Of a DNA stretch of 64,000 nt, positions 17,537 through 25,102 are shown one piece after another. The notes under the pieces were generated by a model. It made no database searches. It worked only from the letters and a program-made list of their open reading frames with translations, and was not told the origin of the DNA. A program made the position numbers and the translations under genes. The DNA is from Halomarinibacterium sedimenti. GTDB taxonomy: Bacteria; Bacteroidota; Bacteroidia; Flavobacteriales; Flavobacteriaceae. The stretch lies in the NCBI RefSeq assembly GCF_019312585.1, contig NZ_JAHWDP010000005.1, positions 152,540 through 216,539 of the forward strand. The letters are read 5' to 3'. The first letter of the stretch is position 1. Every line of letters starts with the position of its first letter.

Positions 17537-19087
17537 ATGTATTATATCTTTTTCATTATATCATTTTTATTTATGAATGAAATTCAGGCGCAAGAACGTT
17601 CCATTTTATGGCAAAATACAATGGGAGGTACTGATGACGATGGATCTTCTTCAATATATCAAACTTTGGACAATGGATTTATATTGACAGGTGTCACCAA
17701 TTCCAATAATTGGGATGTTACGGGTAATCATGGTGGAGCTGATGTATGGATAGTTAAATTGTCTAATGACGGAAACATAGAATGGCAAAAATGTTTAGGA
17801 GGTAGTGGAGGTGAGTTAGGTTGGTCCATTATTCAATCAACAAATGAAGGTAACGAAGGTTATATTGTTGCTGGGCAAACAAACTCCAACGATGGCGATG
17901 TCTCTGGAAATCATGGAGGGTCTGATGCTTGGATAGTAAAATTATCTTTAACAGGAGAAATTGAATGGCAAAAATGCCTTGGTGGTTCTGGGGAAGACAA
18001 AGCCTATTCAATTTACGAAACTTTAGATGGTGGATTTATTATGGGGGGAATTACAGAATCTAATGATGGTGATGTCTCTGGAAACCATGGGCACTATGAT
18101 GTTTGGGTAGTAAAATTATCTAATTTAGGAGAAATTGAATGGCAAAAATGTTTAGGAGGATCAGAATGGGAAGACGGATATTCAATTTTACAATCCATAG
18201 ATGGTGGATATATAATAGCAGGTGATACCATATCGAATGATGGGGACGTCTCTGGAAATCATGGATATGTGGATGTTTGGGTTGTAAAGCTTACTAATTT
18301 AGGAGAAATTGAATGGCAAAAAACTTATGGAGGCAGTGGGTCTGATGTCGCAAGGTGTATAAAGCAAACCCTCGATGGAGGATATATTTTATCTGGTGAT
18401 ACGTGGTCTGGTGATGGAGATGTTTCAGGATATCATGGACTCCGTGATGTATGGGTTTTAAAAATATCTGAATTAGGTGAAATAGAATGGGAAAGTGCTT
18501 TTGGTGGATGGTTTGGTTATGAATATGCATACTCCATTGTGCAAACTTTGGATGGAGGATATATTTTTACTGGAGTTACCGACTCAAATGAAGGTGACGT
18601 AACTGGCAATCATAGTGATGAAGATGATGTATGGGTAGTTAAACTTACTTCTGAAGGCTCTTTAGATTGGCAAAAATGCTTAGGTGGTACTGAATGGGAA
18701 ACAGGGAGAGAAATTCTTGAGATAGAAAAAGACTATTATGTGATAACTGGCTTCACACATTCTAATGACGGAGATGTATCAGGAAATCATAGTTACGATA
18801 ATGATGTATGGGTGGTTGCATTAAATAGTATATTGAACACTGAAGATATTTTTTCAGAAAACTCAGTTTCTATTTCTCCTAATCCTGTGGGAGATGAAGC
18901 TCTATTAAAAGTTCACACTGGTTTTATGAATAGATCCTATGAAATTATAGATATTAATGGTAAACGAGTGAAAACTGGTGTTATTTATAATGAAAAAACT
19001 TATATCAATACTGCTACTCTTTCTACAGGAACCTATTTTTTAAAAGTTGACTCGAAGACTAAAGCAATTAAATTTTTGAAAAATTAA
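17537..19087 (+). CDS. T9SS type A secreted protein with seven-fold repeat
   Basis: The 516-residue protein has a signal peptide (ending NEIQAQ). It then has about seven tandem repeats of roughly 57 residues, each carrying NDGDVSGNHG, DVWVVKLS, GEIEWQKCLGG and LDGGYI-type blocks; seven units suggest a beta-propeller. The C-terminal ~75 residues (from VSISPNPVGD, ending KAIKFLKN) form a T9SS type A sorting domain, so the protein is exported through the outer membrane and fixed to the surface or released. The conserved cysteine in WQKCLGG recurs in several repeats. Function unknown; binding or adhesion is inferred from architecture. Confidence 0.85.
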   Translation: MYYIFFIISFLFMNEIQAQERSILWQNTMGGTDDDGSSSIYQTLDNGFILTGVTNSNNWDVTGNHGGADVWIVKLSNDGNIEWQKCLGGSGGELGWSIIQSTNEGNEGYIVAGQTNSNDGDVSGNHGGSDAWIVKLSLTGEIEWQKCLGGSGEDKAYSIYETLDGGFIMGGITESNDGDVSGNHGHYDVWVVKLSNLGEIEWQKCLGGSEWEDGYSILQSIDGGYIIAGDTISNDGDVSGNHGYVDVWVVKLTNLGEIEWQKTYGGSGSDVARCIKQTLDGGYILSGDTWSGDGDVSGYHGLRDVWVLKISELGEIEWESAFGGWFGYEYAYSIVQTLDGGYIFTGVTDSNEGDVTGNHSDEDDVWVVKLTSEGSLDWQKCLGGTEWETGREILEIEKDYYVITGFTHSNDGDVSGNHSYDNDVWVVALNSILNTEDIFSENSVSISPNPVGDEALLKVHTGFMNRSYEIIDINGKRVKTGVIYNEKTYINTATLSTGTYFLKVDSKTKAIKFLKN

Positions 19088-19107
19088 AATTCATTTAATT
19101 AAAAAGA

Positions 19108-19179
19108 AAACACCACCCAAAAATCCTCCTATTTGGCATAAGGGGGTCGATACTGCTACCGACATTCTGGGTGGTGTTT
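19108..19179. terminator. Large convergent-gene hairpin with nested stems
   Basis: AAACACCACCCA (19108-19119) and TGGGTGGTGTTT (19168-19179) form a perfect 12-bp outer stem. Inside lie a CCTCCT/AGGGGG stem (19125-19130 with 19141-19146) and a GTCG/CGAC stem (19146-19149 with 19160-19163). On the minus strand the outer stem is followed by TTTTCTTTTT, so it can terminate the gene at 19270-20571. The 48-base interior is unusual for a terminator. Confidence 0.55.
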
Positions 19180-19269
19180 AAACCAACCTAAACTATTTGC
19201 ACCTTAAAAATACAAGGGAAGGTGCCACCCACAAAACATTGTGTAGCTTCTTTTATAAATCCCGAGGGT

Positions 19270-20571
19270 TTACTCTCCTACTTTACTCAAAAAGTCAATA
19301 TCATTTTCTACTGTTAACAATAATAGACTAGTGGCGGTACAAAATACTGGGCTTGTGATACAGTGATGTCCATTCCAACTCCCGTCCGGATTTTGGATTT
19401 TTAAAATACGACCACTCATATCGGTATACCATTTTTTCCAATCCTTATCTCTATTCACCACCAAAGATTCTCCTGTCTGCAAAAAGCTTAAAAATTCTTC
19501 TCCGCCATTATTTCCAAACCCATTTAATACGTCTTCACGTTGTGCGGCATCTTTTCCAGATTGATAGACATTATAAGATGTATTATACTCCATCGCTTCG
19601 CTTTCGGCATAGCCTATTTTTCGAAGGTTATCTACAGTAACAGGTGCATTTTTAGGTAGCTTTCCTTCTTTCTTAGCCCTGTTTATGGCTTCTTCTACTT
19701 CTCTCGCTTCTTTTGCACTAGCGCGAACGCTATTGCTAATGGAATATAACATAATCCCGGCACCATCTTCGGTTTTAATGTTTCCACTATCAGCATCATA
19801 ATTCCCTTTTTGGTAGTTTTTAGAACGCTCCAACACTTTTTTATCCACTTTAGCTCCTACAGCATCTGCAGATTCCAACGCACTCATCGCTAATCCGCTT
19901 TGCAGAACCCCTGCCCAACCAGCTCCTGTTTGTTTTCCTGAAGCATCGGTACAAGCTTCAATTTTTGCCACACAGATATCTAAGCATCGAGCTACTCTTT
20001 TTTCGTCAATCCCTTTTAAATCTCTGTCCAAAAGATTAGATAACAATTGAGCAGTTAAAACGGCGTCGATATTCTGCCCTAATTTTGTTTGAATTTGAGT
20101 ACCACGAACATCAGTGATAAATTCTGCATTTTTAGGAGTATTCTCGACGGTTTCTAATAAATAATTGATGGCATCCTTGAGGTTTTTAGAATATTTGTCG
20201 CCTTGCAACGTGACTTCACTCCTTAAAAAAGCCTGAGCCACCATAGCTGTCGTTGCTGGATCTGCCTTTACCGCATGTGGATCCATCACATTTTGTGCAG
20301 CATGCGTACCTGCACCATATCCACCCGAAGGTAATTGGGCATCACTTAACCAAGCTAGTCCGTCACGAACGCTTAAGGTCAAGTTTTCATCGGTCATAAA
20401 AACATTAAAGTCTTGGGAAGATTGTTCTCCCATTACATTCATAAAGACACAGCCATCCATAGGCTCTAAGATTCTTTTTGTTTCGGAATATTTCGAATTT
20501 GAATCATGTAACGAAAGCCAAAATCCCAGAGCAAATATGGGAAGGGCTAAAAAAATTAATTTAGTTTTCAT
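19270..20571 (-). CDS. Exported protein with prenyltransferase/squalene-cyclase-like alpha-toroid fold
   Basis: The 433-residue protein begins with a signal peptide or membrane anchor (LIFLALPIFALGFWLSL). Segments such as GLAWLSDAQLPSGGYGAG (about 72-89) and RILKIQNPDGSWNGH near the C-terminus resemble the QW-like repeats of the terpenoid cyclase/prenyltransferase alpha-alpha-toroid fold. I see no DxDD or DDxxD cyclase motif, so enzyme activity is not supported. Several Cys residues in the middle (CLDICVAKIEACTD) could form disulfides outside the cytoplasm. The gene has no partner on its strand. Confidence 0.6.
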   Translation of the reverse strand: MKTKLIFLALPIFALGFWLSLHDSNSKYSETKRILEPMDGCVFMNVMGEQSSQDFNVFMTDENLTLSVRDGLAWLSDAQLPSGGYGAGTHAAQNVMDPHAVKADPATTAMVAQAFLRSEVTLQGDKYSKNLKDAINYLLETVENTPKNAEFITDVRGTQIQTKLGQNIDAVLTAQLLSNLLDRDLKGIDEKRVARCLDICVAKIEACTDASGKQTGAGWAGVLQSGLAMSALESADAVGAKVDKKVLERSKNYQKGNYDADSGNIKTEDGAGIMLYSISNSVRASAKEAREVEEAINRAKKEGKLPKNAPVTVDNLRKIGYAESEAMEYNTSYNVYQSGKDAAQREDVLNGFGNNGGEEFLSFLQTGESLVVNRDKDWKKWYTDMSGRILKIQNPDGSWNGHHCITSPVFCTATSLLLLTVENDIDFLSKVGE

Positions 20572-20593
20572 CTGTATATAATATTTAATAAAG

Positions 20594-20656
20594 TTGAAGA
20601 TGGAATGCCCTTAAAAAACATCTTCAATGGGTTCATAAAATCAAGTGCTGGGCATT
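20594..20656. promoter_or_regulatory. Two interleaved perfect inverted repeats (possible pseudoknot)
   Basis: TTGAAGATG (20594-20602) is complementary to CATCTTCAA (20619-20627), and AATGCCC (20604-20610) to GGGCATT (20650-20656). Since the arms occur in the order 1-2-1'-2', an RNA copy could form an H-type pseudoknot with loops of 1, 8 and 22 bases on the plus strand. The region lies between divergent genes, just upstream of the minus-strand gene. Confidence 0.4.
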
Positions 20657-20821
20657 TCATTTTTACGTGTTTTAAAATTCTTTCCGAAAGTAGGTTTCAG
20701 AATTAAAGATTAAAACAGGTTTTGAGGGAACACTGTATATGAGTGAGTGAAGTTACCTTCCGAAAAATTTCTTTAACATTACTTTAATGAGGAATACCTT
20801 AAACCATTTACTAGATCTAAA

Positions 20822-20832
20822 GTCCTAAGGAC
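20822..20832. promoter_or_regulatory. Short palindrome GTCCTAAGGAC before the Spy-like gene
   Basis: A perfect 11-base palindrome centred on A20827 lies 22 bases before the ATG at 20854. It may be an operator; one copy only was seen. Confidence 0.3.
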
Positions 20833-20853
20833 ATAAATATTAAAATTTAAAAA

Positions 20854-21294
20854 ATGAAAAAAGTATTGTTAATAGCATTGATACTAGTAGGGTTTGCTGG
20901 TCAAGCACAAGAAAGAGGCAATGGACCCCGAAAAGAAAAAAATGAAATGCGTGAAAAAATGAAGGATCTTACCCCACAACAACGCGCAGAGTTAAAAAGT
21001 AAAAAAATGGCTTTGCATCTTGATTTAAACGAATCACAACAAAAGCAAGTAGAAACACTTTTAGTAAAACAAGAAGAAAAGAAAGATGCTATGCGTGCGC
21101 AACGCGAAGAAAAAAAGGAACTTTCAAAAGAGGATGCTTTTGCGTTAAAATCGAAAATGTTGGACGAGCAGATGGAGTTTAAAAAGCAAATGAAATCTAT
21201 TCTAACCAAAGAACAGTTTGAAAAATTTGAAAAAAGTAGAATGCACAGAGGTAAAATGAAAAAGCATTCTGAAAAAAGAAAAAAGGATAAATAG
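20854..21294 (+). CDS. Spy/CpxP-like small exported protein
   Basis: The 146-residue protein has a signal peptide (VLLIALILVGFAGQAQ) and a highly charged, all-helical mature part. It contains LTPQQRAEL, LHLDLNESQQKQVETLL and ILTKEQFEKFEK blocks, resembling the LTxxQ motifs of Spy/CpxP/periplasmic heavy-metal-sensor proteins. Such proteins act as periplasmic chaperones or stress modulators. The tail is very basic (HSEKRKKDK). It is followed by a second small exported protein with the same helical style, probably a functional pair. Confidence 0.6.
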   Translation: MKKVLLIALILVGFAGQAQERGNGPRKEKNEMREKMKDLTPQQRAELKSKKMALHLDLNESQQKQVETLLVKQEEKKDAMRAQREEKKELSKEDAFALKSKMLDEQMEFKKQMKSILTKEQFEKFEKSRMHRGKMKKHSEKRKKDK

Positions 21295-21365
21295 TTTTTT
21301 GGCGTAGTTTTTGGATAGTTAATTTGAAATTAGTTACATTAGTGACTTTAAAACTAGAAAAAACC

Positions 21366-21713
21366 ATGAAGAATTTATTTAAAATTGTTACTTTTTCATT
21401 TGTAATGTTACTAGGGATGGGCTCAATGACCGCTCAAACTTTAAAGCAGGATCAAAATACTCCTGAGGTAATTGCAAAACAAAAAACAGAAAAATTAAGT
21501 GAAGCACTTGGCTTAAATGGAGATCAACAAAGAGCAGTGTATCGCGCTTTGGTGGTAAAAGAAAACAATTATGCAAAAGATGTTAATGGAAAAGACGCTA
21601 TGAATGCTGCTGTGGTAGCTAATAAGAAAAAGCATGATGAAGTCTTTGAAACTTCTATGAAAAAAGCTCTTACAGACGACCAGTATAAAAAATGGCAGTC
21701 TTTACGCAATTAA
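21366..21713 (+). CDS. Small exported helical protein
   Basis: The ATG at 21366 gives a signal peptide (NLFKIVTFSFVMLLGMGSMTAQ); the longer reading from 21324 adds an unlikely 14-residue leader. The 115-residue product has a mature helical region with KLSEALGLNGDQQRAVYRAL and ALTDDQYKKWQSLRN, again LTxxQ-like spacing. A similar protein type lies just upstream, suggesting duplication of a Spy-like module. A TTG (21311-21313) and TACATTAG (21335-21342) pair may be its promoter. A terminator follows. Confidence 0.6.
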   Translation: MKNLFKIVTFSFVMLLGMGSMTAQTLKQDQNTPEVIAKQKTEKLSEALGLNGDQQRAVYRALVVKENNYAKDVNGKDAMNAAVVANKKKHDEVFETSMKKALTDDQYKKWQSLRN

Positions 21714-21730
21714 TACCCTATTACTTAACC

Positions 21731-21760
21731 AAAAAAGCTCCCAAAAGGGAGCTTTTTTTT
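21731..21760. terminator. Bidirectional terminator
   Basis: AAAGCTCCC-AAAA-GGGAGCTTT with T and A runs on the two sides separates the convergent small exported-protein gene and hemL. Confidence 0.85.
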
Positions 21761-23051
21761 ATTTAAACATCTTTGAAACCTTTCTACAGGCTTCAACAGT
21801 TTTGTCTAAATCGGTATAGGTTAAAGCGTCACAAAGGAACCAAGTTTCGTATGCACTAGGAGCAATATAAATGCCTTCGTTTAACATTCCGTGGAAAAAC
21901 TTTTTAAAAGCATCTCCTTTAGCCGCTAATGTAGCCGTTTCAAAATCGACTACGGGAGTTTCAGAAAAATGAACCGAAATCATAGAACCTATTCTATTAA
22001 TTGTATGCGCCACACCATTTTCAGATAAAGCTTCGGTAAGTCCTTTATGTAAATATTCTGTTTTGGCATTAATGGAATTAAATATCTCTGGTTTCGAATT
22101 TAATTCGGTAAGCATTGCCAAGCCTGCCGCCATCGCTAGGGGATTACCACTAAGAGTCCCAGCCTGATAAACAGGTCCTTCTGGAGCCAGGCAGTTCATA
22201 ATTTCACCTCGTGCGGCAAAAGCCCCAACGGGTAGACCACCCCCTATTACTTTTCCGAAGGTAACAATATCAGCTTTTACGGTTAATAACTCTTGAGCGC
22301 CTCCTCTTGCCAATCGAAAGCCCGTCATCACTTCATCAAAAATGAGTAAAATTTGATTTTCATCACAAAGTTTTCGCAAGCCCTCTAAAAACCCTTCAAC
22401 TGGAGGGATACATCCCATATTACCAGCAATAGGTTCCAAAATTATAGCGGCTATTTCATCTTTATTTTCAGAAATTAAATCGGCTACATTTTGTAAGTCA
22501 TTGTAGCGAGCTAGTAATGTATCTTTAGCCGTTCCCTGAGTTACACCTGGACTGTTTGGAGTTCCAAAGGTTACCGCGCCACTCCCCGCTTGAATAAGAA
22601 ACGAATCACTATGCCCGTGATAACAACCAGCAAATTTTATAAATTTATCCTTTCCAGTAAATCCGCGAGCCAACCTTATGGCACTCATACAAGCTTCGGT
22701 ACCACTATTGACAAAACGAATTTTATCGATATTAGGTACCATAGACACGGCTAAGGATGCAATTTCGGTTTCTACTTCTGTGGGCATCCCGAAGGAGGTC
22801 CCTTTTTGGGCTTTTTCGACAACGGCATTAACTACCTTAGGATATGCATGTCCCAAAATCATAGGACCCCAAGAATTGATAAAGTCAATTAACTTGTTTC
22901 CGTCTGCATCGTACAGATAGGCTCCTTTCGCTTTTTCAACAAATATGGGAGTTCCACCAACGGCTTTAAATGCCCTAACAGGACTATTAACTCCACCAGG
23001 AATTACTTTTTGTGCTTCAGCAAATAAAGCACTACTTCTTTTATAAATCAT
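21759..23051 (-). CDS. hemL: Glutamate-1-semialdehyde 2,1-aminomutase
   Basis: The 430-residue PLP enzyme converts glutamate-1-semialdehyde to 5-aminolevulinate, the committed precursor of haem. Diagnostic features are [15 protein letters not shown] near the N-terminus, the [15 protein letters not shown] block, [10 protein letters not shown] and [15 protein letters not shown] with the PLP lysine at about residue 267. The length is normal. It is the third gene of a minus-strand operon after the ACC-deaminase-like gene and the glucosaminidase, with gaps of 1 and 9 bases. I recall this neighbourhood as common in Flavobacteriia, although the functional link is unclear. Confidence 0.95.
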   Translation of the reverse strand: MIYKRSSALFAEAQKVIPGGVNSPVRAFKAVGGTPIFVEKAKGAYLYDADGNKLIDFINSWGPMILGHAYPKVVNAVVEKAQKGTSFGMPTEVETEIASLAVSMVPNIDKIRFVNSGTEACMSAIRLARGFTGKDKFIKFAGCYHGHSDSFLIQAGSGAVTFGTPNSPGVTQGTAKDTLLARYNDLQNVADLISENKDEIAAIILEPIAGNMGCIPPVEGFLEGLRKLCDENQILLIFDEVMTGFRLARGGAQELLTVKADIVTFGKVIGGGLPVGAFAARGEIMNCLAPEGPVYQAGTLSGNPLAMAAGLAMLTELNSKPEIFNSINAKTEYLHKGLTEALSENGVAHTINRIGSMISVHFSETPVVDFETATLAAKGDAFKKFFHGMLNEGIYIAPSAYETWFLCDALTYTDLDKTVEACRKVSKMFK

Positions 23052-23060
23052 AGGGATTTT

Positions 23061-23903
23061 TTATCGATCCTTAACAGAGTGCAAATATAATACTTGCCCA
23101 ACAGAAATATCATTAGATACTAAACCATTATACTCTTTTAAGGTTTCTACAGTCATACTAAAGCGTCGAGCGATACTATATAATGTATCCCCTTTTTCGA
23201 CGGTATAGGTGTTTATTTTTGAATCCTCGGTATTGATAATATTGGCCTTTCCACCCAAGACTTGTTCATCGTAACGATACAATTGATTTTTTTCAATTAT
23301 TGCTATGAGTTTATCTGGGTATTTTGGATCTGTAGCATAGCCTGCTTTTTTAAGGCCCTTTGCCCAACCTTTATAATCGTCTTTTCTTAATTTGAATAAG
23401 TCTTGATACCTACTTCTTTGCGTTAAAAACAACGAATGGTCTCTAAAAGAGTATTTGGCGTCTTTATATTTTCGGAAACATTCACCTTTTTCATCATCAT
23501 CGTGATATACCTTATCACCTGTCCAAGTGGTATGGCATTTTATCCCAAAATGATTATTGGCTTTTTGTGTAAGTTCTCCCCGACCGGCACCACTTTCTAA
23601 AATACCTTGCGCTAAGGTTATACTGGCTGGAATTCCATACTGAAGCATTTCTTCTTTCGCTATATCAATATAAGTATCAATATACGCACTTAATACTTCC
23701 GCATAGGAAGCATTTCTAGGAAGGTCATCAATTTTAGTTTCGTCGGTTTTATTTGGTAATTCTGTTTCAATGGGGTCCTTTTTATCGACGACAACTACTT
23801 TTTCAGTTTTTACTCTTTTCTTTTTAGAAACCACTTGTTTCTTTGACTTACAACCTAATAGTAACAATCCAATAAAAAGGAGGGTAAATATTCTTCTTAC
23901 CAT
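23061..23903 (-). CDS. Glucosaminidase/LysM peptidoglycan hydrolase lipoprotein
   Basis: The 280-residue lipoprotein (lipobox LLLGC, Cys18) has a lysine-rich linker. A glucosaminidase (mannosyl-glycoprotein endo-beta-N-acetylglucosaminidase type) domain follows at about 65-215 (ITLAQGILESGAGRGELTQ with the catalytic Glu, NNHFGIKCH). A LysM peptidoglycan-binding domain lies at about 232-276 (YTVEKGDTLYSIARRFSM). It cleaves or remodels the cell-wall glycan in the periplasm. It lies 1 base from the preceding gene and 9 from hemL, so it is operonic. Confidence 0.92.
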   Translation of the reverse strand: MVRRIFTLLFIGLLLLGCKSKKQVVSKKKRVKTEKVVVVDKKDPIETELPNKTDETKIDDLPRNASYAEVLSAYIDTYIDIAKEEMLQYGIPASITLAQGILESGAGRGELTQKANNHFGIKCHTTWTGDKVYHDDDEKGECFRKYKDAKYSFRDHSLFLTQRSRYQDLFKLRKDDYKGWAKGLKKAGYATDPKYPDKLIAIIEKNQLYRYDEQVLGGKANIINTEDSKINTYTVEKGDTLYSIARRFSMTVETLKEYNGLVSNDISVGQVLYLHSVKDR

Positions 23904-23904
23904 A

Positions 23905-24828
23905 TTATAATTCGATTTGAGGTAATTTTTTCTTTTTCAATTTTTGATTCATCCCGGCGATGCCTTGAAGCCCACCCGTATGAACGGCTAAAATACGACT
24001 ATTTTTTTTCAACTTTTTCTGTTTAATAAGGTCAAAAATGCCAAACATCATCTTTCCTGTATAGACAGGATCTAATTGAATTTCAGTTTTAAATTTGAAA
24101 TCATTTATAAAACGTACCAAATTGGCATCTATTTTACCATACCCCCCAAAACAGTACTCATCCAAAAGTTCATAATTAGTTTTGGAGGTATATTTTCTAA
24201 TTTCATCCTTCTGAAAAGTTCCTTTTAATGCTGAAAATCCAAGAATGCTTTGATGCGGTTGAGATGCTTTAATAATTCCGGCTATAGTACCCCCAGTTCC
24301 TACAGGCGTGCAGATATAATCAAAATTTAAGGTTTGGTCTGAAAGTATCTCCTCGCATCCTTTTACAGCAAATTCATTAGTACCTCCTTCGGGAACAATA
24401 TAATAATCCTTAAATTCTATAGATATATTTTCTAAAAAATAGGATTCTGTCCTATCTCTATAAGCTTCTCTTGTCACAAAATGCAATTCCATTCCACATT
24501 GTTGCGCATAGTGAAGCGTAGGGTTTTCTTTCACTTTGGATTTTAACTCCTCCCCTCGTATAATTCCTACTGTGTTAATTCCAGTTTCCCTTCCAGCAGC
24601 AGCTAATGCCGCTATGTGATTTGAATAGGCTCCCCCAAAACTTAGAATCCCTTTTTTATTTTTATGTTGAACTTGTTGGACGTTATATTTTAATTTTCTG
24701 AATTTATTACCAGACACCGTGGGATGAATATCATCCTCCCGTAAGACAAAAAGTTCAATTCTATCCAAAAGAGAAGAAAATCCCTCTATTTTTTGGATCG
24801 AAACATCTCCTTTTTTAGAATTAAACAT
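23905..24828 (-). CDS. PLP-dependent ACC deaminase / D-cysteine desulfhydrase family protein
   Basis: The 307-residue fold-type II PLP enzyme has DDIHPTVSGNKFRKLKYN near residue 37 with the PLP-binding lysine, SFGGAYSNHIAALAAAGRE, and CTPVGTGGTIAGI, the phosphate-binding loop. This is the 1-aminocyclopropane-1-carboxylate deaminase / D-cysteine desulfhydrase family. Sequence alone does not tell the substrate; D-cysteine desulfhydrase activity is as likely as ACC deamination. It leads the operon with the glucosaminidase and hemL. Confidence 0.85.
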   Translation of the reverse strand: MFNSKKGDVSIQKIEGFSSLLDRIELFVLREDDIHPTVSGNKFRKLKYNVQQVQHKNKKGILSFGGAYSNHIAALAAAGRETGINTVGIIRGEELKSKVKENPTLHYAQQCGMELHFVTREAYRDRTESYFLENISIEFKDYYIVPEGGTNEFAVKGCEEILSDQTLNFDYICTPVGTGGTIAGIIKASQPHQSILGFSALKGTFQKDEIRKYTSKTNYELLDEYCFGGYGKIDANLVRFINDFKFKTEIQLDPVYTGKMMFGIFDLIKQKKLKKNSRILAVHTGGLQGIAGMNQKLKKKKLPQIEL

Positions 24829-25030
24829 GATGATTTTCAGAATTTTATAAAAAAATGGAATTCTTTTAAGATGATGTAAAATTGAGAGTTATTATGTTAA
24901 AACTCAAAAAAATCTTCAAAATTATATATCAAAACCTAACTGAAAATAAAATATCCTCAATTAAAGAGGTAAAAGCATTTAGATTTTCGTTAACAAGAAA
25001 AATTGGCAAATGTTAAAATATTATGCTTTT

Positions 25031-25058
25031 TATCGATTTATTTAGTATTTTATCGATT
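25031..25058 (+). repeat. Tandem TATCGATT repeats in a promoter region
   Basis: TATCGATT occurs at 25031-25038 and 25051-25058, exactly 20 bases apart (about two helical turns), preceded by T runs. It lies 45-72 bases before the surface-protein ATG and may be a regulator site. A related ATCGTCTATTCTTGTAAT lies before the gene at 27454. Confidence 0.4.
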
Positions 25059-25102
25059 ATTTGTTGTAATATTGTAGGAACTCCCTTACTAAATTAGACG
25101 AT

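Noticed and set aside
17537..19087. CRISPR-like regular direct repeats
   Set aside because: The periodicity (about 170 bp) reflects protein repeats in a continuous coding frame with varied DNA sequence.
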